Source: Gemmatimonadota bacterium
GTDB lineage: Bacteria > Gemmatimonadota > Gemmatimonadetes > Gemmatimonadales > Gemmatimonadaceae
NCBI GenBank assembly: GCA_016874035.1
Contig: VGVM01000018.1
Location: 1 to 41,553 of the forward strand
Length of the DNA: 41,553 nt
Reading direction: 5' to 3'
How positions within the stretch are numbered: the first letter of the stretch is position 1; each line of letters opens with the position of its first letter. The notes below the pieces were generated by a model that was not told where the DNA came from, ran no database searches, and worked only from the letters and a program-made list of their open reading frames with translations. Below, in pieces: positions 28,821-36,544 of the stretch. The translations under genes and the position numbers were made by a program.

Positions 28821-30458
28821 TTAGTCCCCTCTCCCCCGCCGCCCCAAACCGGAGAGCGCGATCACCGCCGTGCCAACCACAGTTCCGGCGATGCTCGTCG
28901 GGATCCCGGCGACCACGCCAGCGAACAGCGCCTTGAGCGCCGCGCGAATCCGCGAATCGTTCGCCCGTTTTCGCTGGACCCACCACGTGCCGCCTGCCGC
29001 AATCGCGAACGCGGCGAGCGATGACACGACCGTCGTCAGCCCGAGAGAGAGCAGGTCGCTGCCGAAGAACGCCCAGTCCACGCCGAGGATCAGCAGGCCG
29101 GTGGCGGGGTGGAGTATCGTGCCGCGCCTGGGTTGCAGCTGACGCGCAGGAGAAGTCACGAGCCGCCGCCTACCGCCGCGCGCCGTCACCAGCACGTTCA
29201 CCTCGTCCGGGCGCGGATTGATGAAGTCCAAGCGCACGCGCCCGTCGGCCAGCGTGGTCACCACCGCGGGAATCGAGCTGTTGGTGAGGGTCCAGCCGGC
29301 CGGCAACACAACTGCATTCGCGGGTCGCCCGAACGCGCGGTTCCAGATCAGTTCGTCGTTCAACACCTTGTACCGCGCGGTGTCGGTGTAGGTCTCGTAC
29401 ATCCGGAGCCGCGTGGAACCGCCCTTCGGCACCGGCGCAAACCGGAACACCACCACCTCGCTGCTCGGCGTCACGTTGCGCACGCCGATGTTCGCGCGCG
29501 TGATCGCCTCGCCCTTGAGCACTTCCCACTTCAGTTCCTCGCCGGTGTCGAGCACCCGCGCGCGCGGGTTGCTCACCGTGCTGCCCGCGCGGACCTCGTT
29601 CACGTAGTAGCTCACACCTTCGCGGCCCTCCGTGTAGTCGTGGTAGAGGTCGAAGGCATTTGTCTCCGGCTGCTGCAGGAAGTACACGATCTCCCGGTTC
29701 TGGTGCGCGCGTTCGTCGAGTCGCGTCCGGCGATCGGCCGGGGCGCTCGCGTTCGCCGCAGGTGCCGGCGTGCCGACGGTGGCGGACTTCCGAGCGCGCA
29801 GCATCAGCGGTGCCTCGGGCGGCGTGTTATTCAGGAAGGCGATCATCACGCGGCCGTCCGGCGCCTGCAACACCTGCGACGGATAGTTGCAACTCACCAG
29901 TTCGAAGCCGAGCGGGAGGACGACCGCGTTTCGCTTGATGCCGAGCCCGCGGTTGAAGACGATGTCGCCGTTCTCCTCGTAGTAGCTCTTTACGTCGAGG
30001 TATGTCTTGTCAATCAGTACGCGTCCTTCGCCCTCCGTCGGCACGGGCCGCGCGAGCTGCACGCGGATGTACTTCTGCTCCGGGTCGATCGGCCCCTGCC
30101 CTCCGACGCCACCGGCGCGCGCGACGTCCTGGCCGACTTCATCGAACCTGAGCGCTGCGCCTGTCATCCGGTCCCACACGCGCTCATCGCTCGCGACGCT
30201 GCCCTTCCGGATCGCGTTGAAGAACTGCGTGGCGCCCGGCGTCGTCGCCGTCACCTCGTACAGGATGCGGAACTTGCCGCTCCCCGGCGCCAGGAGTTCA
30301 TAGCGCGTGTAGTCGTCGGATTGCGTCTGGCGGGGTGCCGGCTGTTGCCCCGGTTGCTGCCCCGGTTGCTGCCCCGGCTGCTGCGCGCGGAGCGCCGGAA
30401 CGCAACACGGCGCGAACGCCAGGGCCAGGGTGAGGACCTTCACGTTCGCGCCGCGCAT
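28821..30458 (-). CDS. Internally duplicated exported/membrane protein of unknown function
   Basis: A 545-residue protein with a signal peptide (VLTLALAFAPCCVPALRA-QQ), a QQPG tandem repeat (residues 26-39), and then two homologous beta-rich halves. Repeat A spans residues ~54-223 and repeat B ~267-427; each contains a NAVVLP-type strand (177-182 and 381-386) followed by a DGRV(M/R) strand, an offset of 204 residues. The C-terminal ~95 residues contain two or three hydrophobic helices, so the duplicated part is anchored to a membrane with its bulk outside. I do not recognise a family. A good Shine-Dalgarno (GGAGAG) precedes the ATG. It lies 81 bases upstream of the kinase gene on the same strand and could be co-expressed with it, but a separate promoter is also possible. 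Confidence 0.7.
   Translation of the reverse strand: MRGANVKVLTLALAFAPCCVPALRAQQPGQQPGQQPGQQPAPRQTQSDDYTRYELLAPGSGKFRILYEVTATTPGATQFFNAIRKGSVASDERVWDRMTGAALRFDEVGQDVARAGGVGGQGPIDPEQKYIRVQLARPVPTEGEGRVLIDKTYLDVKSYYEENGDIVFNRGLGIKRNAVVLPLGFELVSCNYPSQVLQAPDGRVMIAFLNNTPPEAPLMLRARKSATVGTPAPAANASAPADRRTRLDERAHQNREIVYFLQQPETNAFDLYHDYTEGREGVSYYVNEVRAGSTVSNPRARVLDTGEELKWEVLKGEAITRANIGVRNVTPSSEVVVFRFAPVPKGGSTRLRMYETYTDTARYKVLNDELIWNRAFGRPANAVVLPAGWTLTNSSIPAVVTTLADGRVRLDFINPRPDEVNVLVTARGGRRRLVTSPARQLQPRRGTILHPATGLLILGVDWAFFGSDLLSLGLTTVVSSLAAFAIAAGGTWWVQRKRANDSRIRAALKALFAGVVAGIPTSIAGTVVGTAVIALSGLGRRGRGD
30341..30383 (-). repeat. 12-bp tandem repeat encoding QQPG units
   Basis: About three and a half copies of a 12-base unit (plus strand GTTGCTGCCCCG) lie just after the signal-peptide region of the duplicated exported protein. 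They encode Gln-Gln-Pro-Gly repeats. The copy number may vary between strains because the units are nearly identical. Confidence 0.8.
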
Positions 30459-30529
30459 GGGACTCTCCGTTCAGTTGTCGTTGCCGATCCGTGTCGTGCG
30501 CGGATCGTCGAGCGATCCGGCTCGCGCCG

Positions 30530-30931
30530 CTACTTCTTCGCCGGCGCCTTGAGCTTTTGGCGCAGGCCCATCAGCGCGTTCGCCGTGCCGGGGTTCTTCT
30601 TCATGATGTCTTCGAGCAAGGTGATCATGACGCCATCGTCATCCACCAGCGTCGGTTCGGGGCCGAACCGCTTGCCGTGGCCCATGTGACGCGCGGCGTC
30701 GAGCACCATCGCGTCCGGCAGCACGACGTCAATGTCACCATGCACCACACGCACGGCCATGAACTTCTTGCCGGCCTTCTCCATGTACCCGATGCAGACG
30801 CCATCGGCACCCTTCGGCCACGCGGGGATCTGGTGCGCAGCGCCGTCGGTTCCATCGAACGTCGTCGCGCCGGCCTTGAGGTTCGGGAAGTTTCGCTCGA
30901 ACCCACCTTGATACATGAAGCAGTGATTCAT
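30530..30931 (-). CDS. Hypothetical protein (133 residues)
   Basis: A small soluble protein without signal peptide or membrane helix (MNHCFMYQGGFERNFPNLKAG...). The first ~80 residues look like a small beta-alpha domain with GVCIGYMEKAGKKFMAVRVVHGDIDVVLPDAM. A helical segment follows, LLEDIMKKNPGTANALMGLRQKLKAPAKK, ending in a Lys-rich tail. I do not recognise the family. The ATG at 30931 lacks a clear ribosome-binding site; an ATG five codons downstream is an alternative. The gene lies 71 bases upstream of the duplicated exported protein and 98 bases downstream of the DUF1569 gene, all on the same strand. No function can be inferred from context. Confidence 0.6.
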   Translation of the reverse strand: MNHCFMYQGGFERNFPNLKAGATTFDGTDGAAHQIPAWPKGADGVCIGYMEKAGKKFMAVRVVHGDIDVVLPDAMVLDAARHMGHGKRFGPEPTLVDDDGVMITLLEDIMKKNPGTANALMGLRQKLKAPAKK

Positions 30932-31029
30932 CGGAGTCGTGTGGTCTGGGGAATGAGTCGCCGGCGACCCGCCGGTGTGTCAGCGCCAAATGTCGCACTT
31001 CGCACAGGCGCGCGGAACCCGGGGAGGCG

Positions 31030-31479
31030 CTAGGCCCCGAACTGCGCGAGGTGGTGCGTCAGGTGCCGGGCATGCAGCTTGCCCTGATACTCGAAGGTAT
31101 TCCGCTTGAGGATCGGGTGGAACACGGCCTCGCCGGACGGCGGCTTGGAGGCCAGCTCGTCCATCAGCGCCAGGACGCGTTTCCGCTCCGCCTCGAAGTC
31201 GTAGTTGGTCTTCGGTTTGAGCTGGGGCGCGGTCTCGATCTTGCCCTTCGGCCACGGCCCGTTGAGCATCAGCCAGCGAATCAGCCCGGCCGGGAGGGGC
31301 GGCACGTTCGGCATCTCGCCGTAGGGCACCTTCCCCAGCGCCAAGGACATGGCCTCGGCGCAGTGCCAGAGCATCTGGTCGGGGGACATCTTGCCGAACT
31401 GCCGCTGGGCGTCCGGCCGAAGGTTCATCAGGCGCGCCTTGATGGACTCGCGTGTGGCGGGATCATGCAGGGTCGGCAT
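31030..31479 (-). CDS. DUF1569 (DinB-like four-helix) protein
   Basis: A 149-residue cytoplasmic protein of the DUF1569 group in the DinB/YfiT superfamily. Conserved histidine-bearing helices are visible: MLWHCAEAMSLALG in the first half and LHARHLTHHLAQFG at the C-terminus, the positions that bind a metal ion in DinB-type proteins. The central KPKTNYDFEAERKRVLALMDELA helix and an FHPILKRNTFEYQGKLHARH segment complete the bundle. Such proteins are often thiol-dependent or metal-dependent transferases, but no reaction is established for DUF1569. A good Shine-Dalgarno (GGAGAG eight bases upstream) supports the ATG. It follows the 192-residue exported protein after 29 bases and is probably in the same transcript. 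Confidence 0.8.
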   Translation of the reverse strand: MPTLHDPATRESIKARLMNLRPDAQRQFGKMSPDQMLWHCAEAMSLALGKVPYGEMPNVPPLPAGLIRWLMLNGPWPKGKIETAPQLKPKTNYDFEAERKRVLALMDELASKPPSGEAVFHPILKRNTFEYQGKLHARHLTHHLAQFGA

Positions 31480-31508
31480 GTGCAGACTCTCCGGTGGACG
31501 GTTGGACG

Positions 31509-32087
31509 TTACGGTGTGGCCAGGATCTTCTTAACCCGATCGGCGAAGTCGGCCTCGGCGCGACCGGTCGTGGCGCAGACGACAGGATTCGTGGAGCTCC
31601 CGCGCATGTCGAGCCCGCTTCCGACCATGCCGATGCCGAGGCGCGATTTCGTGCTCGACACCGGCGAGACGATCGCCACCATTGCGATACTCAGCCGAAA
31701 ATTGTCCGCATTCGGCCCAGTGATGGACATCCCGCAGTTGAATACCTGCGACATCGGGAACTTCTGGAAGTACGTGGATTTCACATAGCGCGTGGTCCCG
31801 ATCACGCCTTCGACGGAATCGCGCTTGTCGGTCGCGATCTTGTAGTCGTAGAACACGCGTTCGGCCGCGGACCAGACCTTCCCGGCCGGCACCTCATGCT
31901 CCGTCACGAAGAGCATCGTGTCCAGCGCGACGGGCTGCCGGTATGCCGGAAGCGAAACGCGAACCTTGATTCCGCCCACGGCGGACTGGCCCGTCGCGGG
32001 TTGCGCCAGGACGGCCGCGCCAAGGATTCCACCGATAAGGAGGCCGCGTCCGGCCGATCGAGTTACGGGCGATGTGCGTAGTGGCAT
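31509..32087 (-). CDS. Exported hypothetical protein (192 residues)
   Basis: The chosen ATG (32087) has AGG nine bases upstream and opens a signal peptide (SAGRGLLIGGILGAAVLAQPATG-QS). The longer frame to 32273 would run into the divergent M20 gene. The mature domain is beta-rich: LDTMLFVTEHEVPAGKVWSAAERVFYDYKI, then a Phe/Ile-rich middle, with two Cys (FNCGMS and VVCATTG) that could form a disulfide. The pattern resembles an amyloid-free transthyretin- or lipocalin-like fold, but no family is recognised. It is divergent from the M20 peptidase gene across 67 bases and is the first gene of a minus-strand set with DUF1569. The location is probably periplasmic. Confidence 0.65.
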   Translation of the reverse strand: MPLRTSPVTRSAGRGLLIGGILGAAVLAQPATGQSAVGGIKVRVSLPAYRQPVALDTMLFVTEHEVPAGKVWSAAERVFYDYKIATDKRDSVEGVIGTTRYVKSTYFQKFPMSQVFNCGMSITGPNADNFRLSIAMVAIVSPVSSTKSRLGIGMVGSGLDMRGSSTNPVVCATTGRAEADFADRVKKILATP

Positions 32088-32120
32088 CTGGATAACCTCA
32101 CCAAACTGGCCGCGGCGCGC

Positions 32121-32126
32121 TAGAAT
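32121..32126 (+). promoter_or_regulatory. Possible -10 of the M20 peptidase gene
   Basis: TAGAAT lies 28 bases before the ATG at 32155, in the 67-base divergent interval. The -35 region is GC-rich and unrecognisable, so this is weakly supported. Confidence 0.3.
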
Positions 32127-32154
32127 CTCCGCGACCCTCCTCCCCGCCCCTCCC

Positions 32155-33588
32155 ATGCACCTGCGCATCGTCTCCACGGCAGCGACACTCGCGACCCTGA
32201 TGGTCACCGCACTGGCCTCCGGCCAGTCGCCGACGACCGCCCTGGCACCACACCAGCAACTCGCCAAGGACATCTACAAGGAACTGGTCGAGTACAACAC
32301 GTCCGTGACCACGGCCGGTACAACCGACGCTTCGGTCGCGATGGCCAAGCGGTTCCGCGACGCCGGGTTCCCGGAACAGGACATCTTCGTGGGCGGACCG
32401 GTCCCGCACAAACACAACATCGTCGTACGCTTGCGCGGACGCGGCGGCGCCAACGCGCCGAAGCCGGCGCTGCTCCTCGCGCATATCGACGTGGTCGAGG
32501 CGCTCAAGGCCGATTGGTCGCCCGACCTCGACCCGTTCAAGTTCATCGAGAAGGATGGCTTCTACTACGGCCGCGGCACCGCGGACGACAAGGCGATGGC
32601 GGCGATCTTCGTCGCCAACCTGATTCGCCTGAAGAAGGACAACTACGTCGGCGACCGCGACATCATCGTCGCACTCACGGCGGATGAGGAGGGCGGCCAG
32701 TACAACGGCGTGCGCTGGCTCCTGCAGAACCACAAGGCACTCGTGGACGCCGCGTTCGTCATCAACGAGGGCGGTCGCGGCGCGATGAAGCAGGACAAGC
32801 CATTGTTCAACGAGTTGCAGGCGACACAGAAGAACGTCGCCAACTTCACCGTGACCGCGAAGAACCGCGGGGGACACTCCTCGGTGCCGCGACCCGACAA
32901 CGCGATCTACCAGCTGTCCGAGGGCATCGCGCGGTTCGCCAAGTACAACTTTCCGGTCAAGCTGAACGTCGTCACCCGGACGTTCTTTGAACGCACCGCC
33001 GCCGTGGAAACCCGCGAACTCGGCGCCGCCATGCGTGCGCTCGTCAAGAACGAGGGCGACCAGGCCGCGATCGCCACGATCGCCAAGGACCCTCGCTACA
33101 ACTCGATGATGCGCACCACCTGCGTCGCCACGGGCCTCACCGGCGGCCATGCCGCCAACGCGCTTCCGCAGACCGCTGAAGTCCGAATCAACTGCCGTAT
33201 GGTTCCCGACGCCGATCCGGCCGAAGTGCGCGCGCAGATCGAGAAGGCGTTTGCCGACACCGGACTCGAGGTGTCGCGCGCCGGCACGCGCAACTACGTC
33301 GAGCCGTCGTCCATCGGCCCGGAAATGCTGGGCCCTGTCGAACAGGTCACTCGCGAGCTCTACGGCAGCATCCCGGTGATCCCCGCAATGAGCACCGGCG
33401 CAACCGATTCACAGCCGTTCCGTGTCGCGGGCATCCCCGCGTACGGCGTCTCGGGCATCATGAGCGACGTGGATGACATTCGTGCGCACGGCAAGGATGA
33501 ACGCGTGCTGATCAAGGCGTTCTACGACGGCCAGGAGTTCCTGTATCGGCTGACGAAGCTGCTGACGACGAACCGACCGATCCCGTGA
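32155..33588 (+). CDS. Exported M20 family metallopeptidase (carboxypeptidase-like)
   Basis: A 477-residue exported di-zinc peptidase. The signal peptide is STAATLATLMVTALASG-QS. Metal ligands are His110 and Asp112 (AHIDVV), bridging Asp144 (GTADDKA), and Glu178-Glu179 (ADEEGGQYNG); the lid domain begins at NRGGHSSVPRPDN. The C-terminal MSTGATDSQPF and the His in DIRAHGKDERV complete the site. Similarity in layout to PM20D1 and carboxypeptidase S suggests hydrolysis of N-acyl amino acids or peptides; specificity is not decidable here. The stop overlaps the GTG start of the next gene by four bases (GTGA), so the two are translationally coupled and likely act on successive steps of periplasmic peptide degradation. 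A TAGAAT -10-like element stands upstream. Confidence 0.9.
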   Translation: MHLRIVSTAATLATLMVTALASGQSPTTALAPHQQLAKDIYKELVEYNTSVTTAGTTDASVAMAKRFRDAGFPEQDIFVGGPVPHKHNIVVRLRGRGGANAPKPALLLAHIDVVEALKADWSPDLDPFKFIEKDGFYYGRGTADDKAMAAIFVANLIRLKKDNYVGDRDIIVALTADEEGGQYNGVRWLLQNHKALVDAAFVINEGGRGAMKQDKPLFNELQATQKNVANFTVTAKNRGGHSSVPRPDNAIYQLSEGIARFAKYNFPVKLNVVTRTFFERTAAVETRELGAAMRALVKNEGDQAAIATIAKDPRYNSMMRTTCVATGLTGGHAANALPQTAEVRINCRMVPDADPAEVRAQIEKAFADTGLEVSRAGTRNYVEPSSIGPEMLGPVEQVTRELYGSIPVIPAMSTGATDSQPFRVAGIPAYGVSGIMSDVDDIRAHGKDERVLIKAFYDGQEFLYRLTKLLTTNRPIP

Positions 33589-35660
33589 GGCGGACCGTCG
33601 TTGTCGCGGCGCTCGCCGCGAGCGTTGCGAGTGTCGCGGTCCCTGCCGGCGCCCAGGACGCTGCCGCGGTCGCGACCTGGATTGCCTTCGACGCCCCGCC
33701 GGGATCCGAAGGTCGCGCTGCGCTGCCGAAACCACTGACGGGCTGGACGCGCGATGACTGGGGCAACTGGTCGAAGCGCGTCGGCAGCGGGCGGCCGCGG
33801 CGCGTGGTGGCCTGCGCGCTCGACTTCTCCGGGTACGTCGTCAGCCAGATCACGGACGACGGATACCTCCGCCTCCGCCGGACGGGCCAGGGCGTTCCGC
33901 ACGATCTCTGGGACCAGTTCCACGAAGGCCAACGCACACGCATCCTCACGAAGTCCGGCGTGGTCAAGGCGATCTCCGCGGTCGCCAACGGCCATTTTGC
34001 GTCGCTGCATCGCGCGGATTCACTCCCGGCCACGGTGGACGGCCTCTGGATTGACGTCGGCGCCTCGACACGAGCGGACGCCGAGCGACTCGGCATCGCG
34101 CTGCTCGACCCGGTGTTGTACGATCGGCCGGCGTGGCAGTTCGAGGGCTACGCAACGGGCCCTGGCGCCGGCGCACGCGCGGGCTGCGCGGCCGTTGCAA
34201 CGGCGGCGCAATCAATACCGTCTGCCGGCGAGACGATCTTCGTCCTCTCCACGCAGCGCATCTTCGGCTGGGTCGGGCTCGGCGCGTTCCTCTCGAGACT
34301 TGGGCCCGTTGACGCGATCACCGCGTTCGATGACGGGCGGCTTCAGCCCGCGGACGGTTTCGCCAAGGCGGCGTCGGCAGGTGGTCGTGGCGGCCGGGGT
34401 GGAGCGGCACAATCCGTGCGAGCGGCGCTGCAGGGCTCCTACAACGACTCCATCCGCGTGATTTCGCCGGCGGTGCGCTGGCCGGGGTCTATCGCGGAGT
34501 CCGTGCATGAGCGCGACATCACGCGACTGAACAACCTCGCTGCCGCTGCGGCCGGCGTGTCGCGCGGCTCGTCGGGCGCGCTTGCACTCTCCCTCGACAC
34601 CGCGCGTGCGCTCGCGCCGAGGACAGACGCATACGGCGCGCTGGAAAAGCAGTTCCTCGCGCTCGCCGATCTTCCCGGCGCCCCGGGACACGAGCATCCC
34701 GTTCGCGCAGCTATCACCGCCGCACTCCCCAAGTGGGCGCGTGACAGGGCGCGCGTGGATTCCGCGGGCAACCTTGTGGTCGTCGCGGGTCCGGAACGCG
34801 ACCCGGTGGCATTCATCGCCCACATGGATGAAGTCGGGTTTGAGATCTCGGGCATCCTGGGCGACGGGCGTGTCACGCTTCGCACCATGGGCGGCGCAGT
34901 GGTCACCGCGTGGGAAGGCCGACCGGCGTACTTGCACTTTGACCCGGGAACCGACGGGCGCACGGCCGCTCCGCTCCGGGGCGTCTTCGTACCGCGCGAT
35001 TCCGCGCGTCTTCGTGCGCCGGGGATGATGACGGCCTGGTTTGGCGTGGATTCCGCAACGCTCGTTTCGCGCGGCGTCCGGGTCGGACTTTCCGTGCTCG
35101 CCTACAAGCGAGGCGAACGGCTGGGCGGGACGCGGCTCGTCGCGCGTGCCAACGATGATCGCGCAGGCTCCACGGCGCTGCTCGCCGCGGTGAACCGGAT
35201 CGACCCCGCTACGCTCCCGCGGAAGACGTTCTTCGTCTGGTCGGTGCGCGAGGAAGGCGGCCTGAACGGCGCCCGCGCGTTTGGCGCCGAACACGGCCGC
35301 ACGCTCACGAAGGTGTACAGCATTGACACCTTTGTTTCGACCGACACCCCGCTCGAGTCGCCGCACTTCGCGTACGCGCCGCTTGGAAAGGGCGCCGTAC
35401 TGCGTGGGCTCGACAACTCAACGCTCACACCGCCGACCGAACGCGAGCGGATCCTCGCGATACTGCGCGCCCGCAACATCCCGGTGCAGGTCGGCACCAC
35501 GATGGGCGGCACGGACGGTTCCGCCGTGATGGCCTGGGGGCCGGTACACACGTCGCTTTCGTGGCCGGGCCGTTACTCACACTCGCCTGCCGAGGTGCTG
35601 GACCTCCGCGACCTCGAGTCGCTCAGCCGTGTGATCGAGGCGCTGGCGATTTCGCGGTAG
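33585..35660 (+). CDS. Two-headed M42-like aminopeptidase with degenerate N-terminal half
   Basis: A 691-residue exported protein starting at GTG 33585 inside the previous stop (GTGA overlap), with signal VVVAALAASVASVAVPAGA-QD. The C-terminal half (~345-691) is a complete M42-type metallopeptidase: His413 (AHMDEVGFE), Asp524/Asp525 (RANDDRAG), Glu556-Glu557 (VREEGGLNG), Asp581 (YSIDTF) and His666 (RYSHSPAE). The N-terminal half (~31-325) repeats the same fold elements (ALDFSGYVVSQITDDGYLRL against HMDEVGFEISGILGDGRVTL; WIDVGASTRADAERLG; VLSTQRIFGWVGLG against VWSVREEGGLNGA) but lacks the His and the Glu pair. A Gly-Arg insert (34376-34410) separates the halves. It probably forms aminopeptidase complexes like other M42 enzymes, with the first half structural or regulatory. 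Confidence 0.8.
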   Translation: MRRTVVVAALAASVASVAVPAGAQDAAAVATWIAFDAPPGSEGRAALPKPLTGWTRDDWGNWSKRVGSGRPRRVVACALDFSGYVVSQITDDGYLRLRRTGQGVPHDLWDQFHEGQRTRILTKSGVVKAISAVANGHFASLHRADSLPATVDGLWIDVGASTRADAERLGIALLDPVLYDRPAWQFEGYATGPGAGARAGCAAVATAAQSIPSAGETIFVLSTQRIFGWVGLGAFLSRLGPVDAITAFDDGRLQPADGFAKAASAGGRGGRGGAAQSVRAALQGSYNDSIRVISPAVRWPGSIAESVHERDITRLNNLAAAAAGVSRGSSGALALSLDTARALAPRTDAYGALEKQFLALADLPGAPGHEHPVRAAITAALPKWARDRARVDSAGNLVVVAGPERDPVAFIAHMDEVGFEISGILGDGRVTLRTMGGAVVTAWEGRPAYLHFDPGTDGRTAAPLRGVFVPRDSARLRAPGMMTAWFGVDSATLVSRGVRVGLSVLAYKRGERLGGTRLVARANDDRAGSTALLAAVNRIDPATLPRKTFFVWSVREEGGLNGARAFGAEHGRTLTKVYSIDTFVSTDTPLESPHFAYAPLGKGAVLRGLDNSTLTPPTERERILAILRARNIPVQVGTTMGGTDGSAVMAWGPVHTSLSWPGRYSHSPAEVLDLRDLESLSRVIEALAISR

Positions 35661-35689
35661 CGCCGAACACCGCGGCCGGAACAGGACCC

Positions 35690-36544
35690 TCAGCCCGCGA
35701 CGATTCGCATCGCCGTGCCAGACGGGTCGCGCGCCATGCGCGACCCGTCGCTTCCATTCGTGACTTGGTAACCCGCGGCCGCAAGGCGGCCCTGCACAGC
35801 GGTCACCTCGGCCGCGTCGCGCACCACCAGTTCCCAGTCGAGCAGCTGGGCCTCGTTCGGTTGAGGCGCCGTGGCCTGCCGCGCCCACGTGTTGGCGCCA
35901 AGGTGATGGTGGTACCCACCGGCGCTCATGAACAGCGCGCCCGGATAGTCGCGCGTCACCAGGTCGAGCCCCAGCGTGTTCACATAGAACGCCTCGGTGC
36001 TCCCGAGGTCGCGCACGTGGAGATGCATGTGCCCGATCGTCGTGCCTGCGGGCGCGCCGTTCCACACCGGCTGCGGAAACTCCGCGAGCAGCGACTGCAC
36101 GTCGAGCGGCTCGGTGGCCATCGCGATCGTGCCGTTCACCGTCTTCCACTCGACGCGCGGCCGGTCGCGGTAGATCTCGATGCCGAGCCCGTCGGGGTCG
36201 GAGAGGTAGAGCGCCTCGCTGACGAGGTGATCCGACATCCCGAGTTGCACGCCGCGTGTGTGCAAGTGCACGAGCGCGCCGGCGAGGGCCTCGCGTGACG
36301 GAAGCAGGATCGCGAAATGAAACAAGCCGAGGCGGCCGCGGGGCGGCACTGGCGCCGCCCCGCGATGCTCCACGAGTGTCACGAGCGCGCGCGAACCGCC
36401 CGGTGCCCCGAACGCGTTGCGTTCGCCGGCGATCGGGGTGAATCCGATGACATCGCGATAAAACGCGGATGAACGCTCGAGATCGGCGACCTGGAGGCGA
36501 ACGCCACCGACACGGGTGGTGTCACTGAGCTTGATGCCCGTCAT
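35690..36544 (-). CDS. Two-domain VOC family protein (catechol-2,3-dioxygenase CatE-like)
   Basis: A 284-residue cytoplasmic protein built of two vicinal-oxygen-chelate modules. The first runs from RVGGVRLQVADLERSSAFYRDVIGF to GIEIYRDRP, the second from GHMHLHVRDLGSTEAFYVNTLGL to the end. Candidate metal ligands are the His in GLFHFAIL, the His in IGHMHLHV and a C-terminal Glu of each module. Layout and length match CatE/YfiE-type extradiol dioxygenases and some glyoxalase-like proteins; which chemistry it does cannot be told. Its ATG (36544) overlaps the stop of the CHAD-CYTH gene (ATGA), so it is translated by coupling. A longer frame upstream to 36613 is inside that gene and was rejected. 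It converges with the M42-like gene. Confidence 0.83.
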   Translation of the reverse strand: MTGIKLSDTTRVGGVRLQVADLERSSAFYRDVIGFTPIAGERNAFGAPGGSRALVTLVEHRGAAPVPPRGRLGLFHFAILLPSREALAGALVHLHTRGVQLGMSDHLVSEALYLSDPDGLGIEIYRDRPRVEWKTVNGTIAMATEPLDVQSLLAEFPQPVWNGAPAGTTIGHMHLHVRDLGSTEAFYVNTLGLDLVTRDYPGALFMSAGGYHHHLGANTWARQATAPQPNEAQLLDWELVVRDAAEVTAVQGRLAAAGYQVTNGSDGSRMARDPSGTAMRIVAG

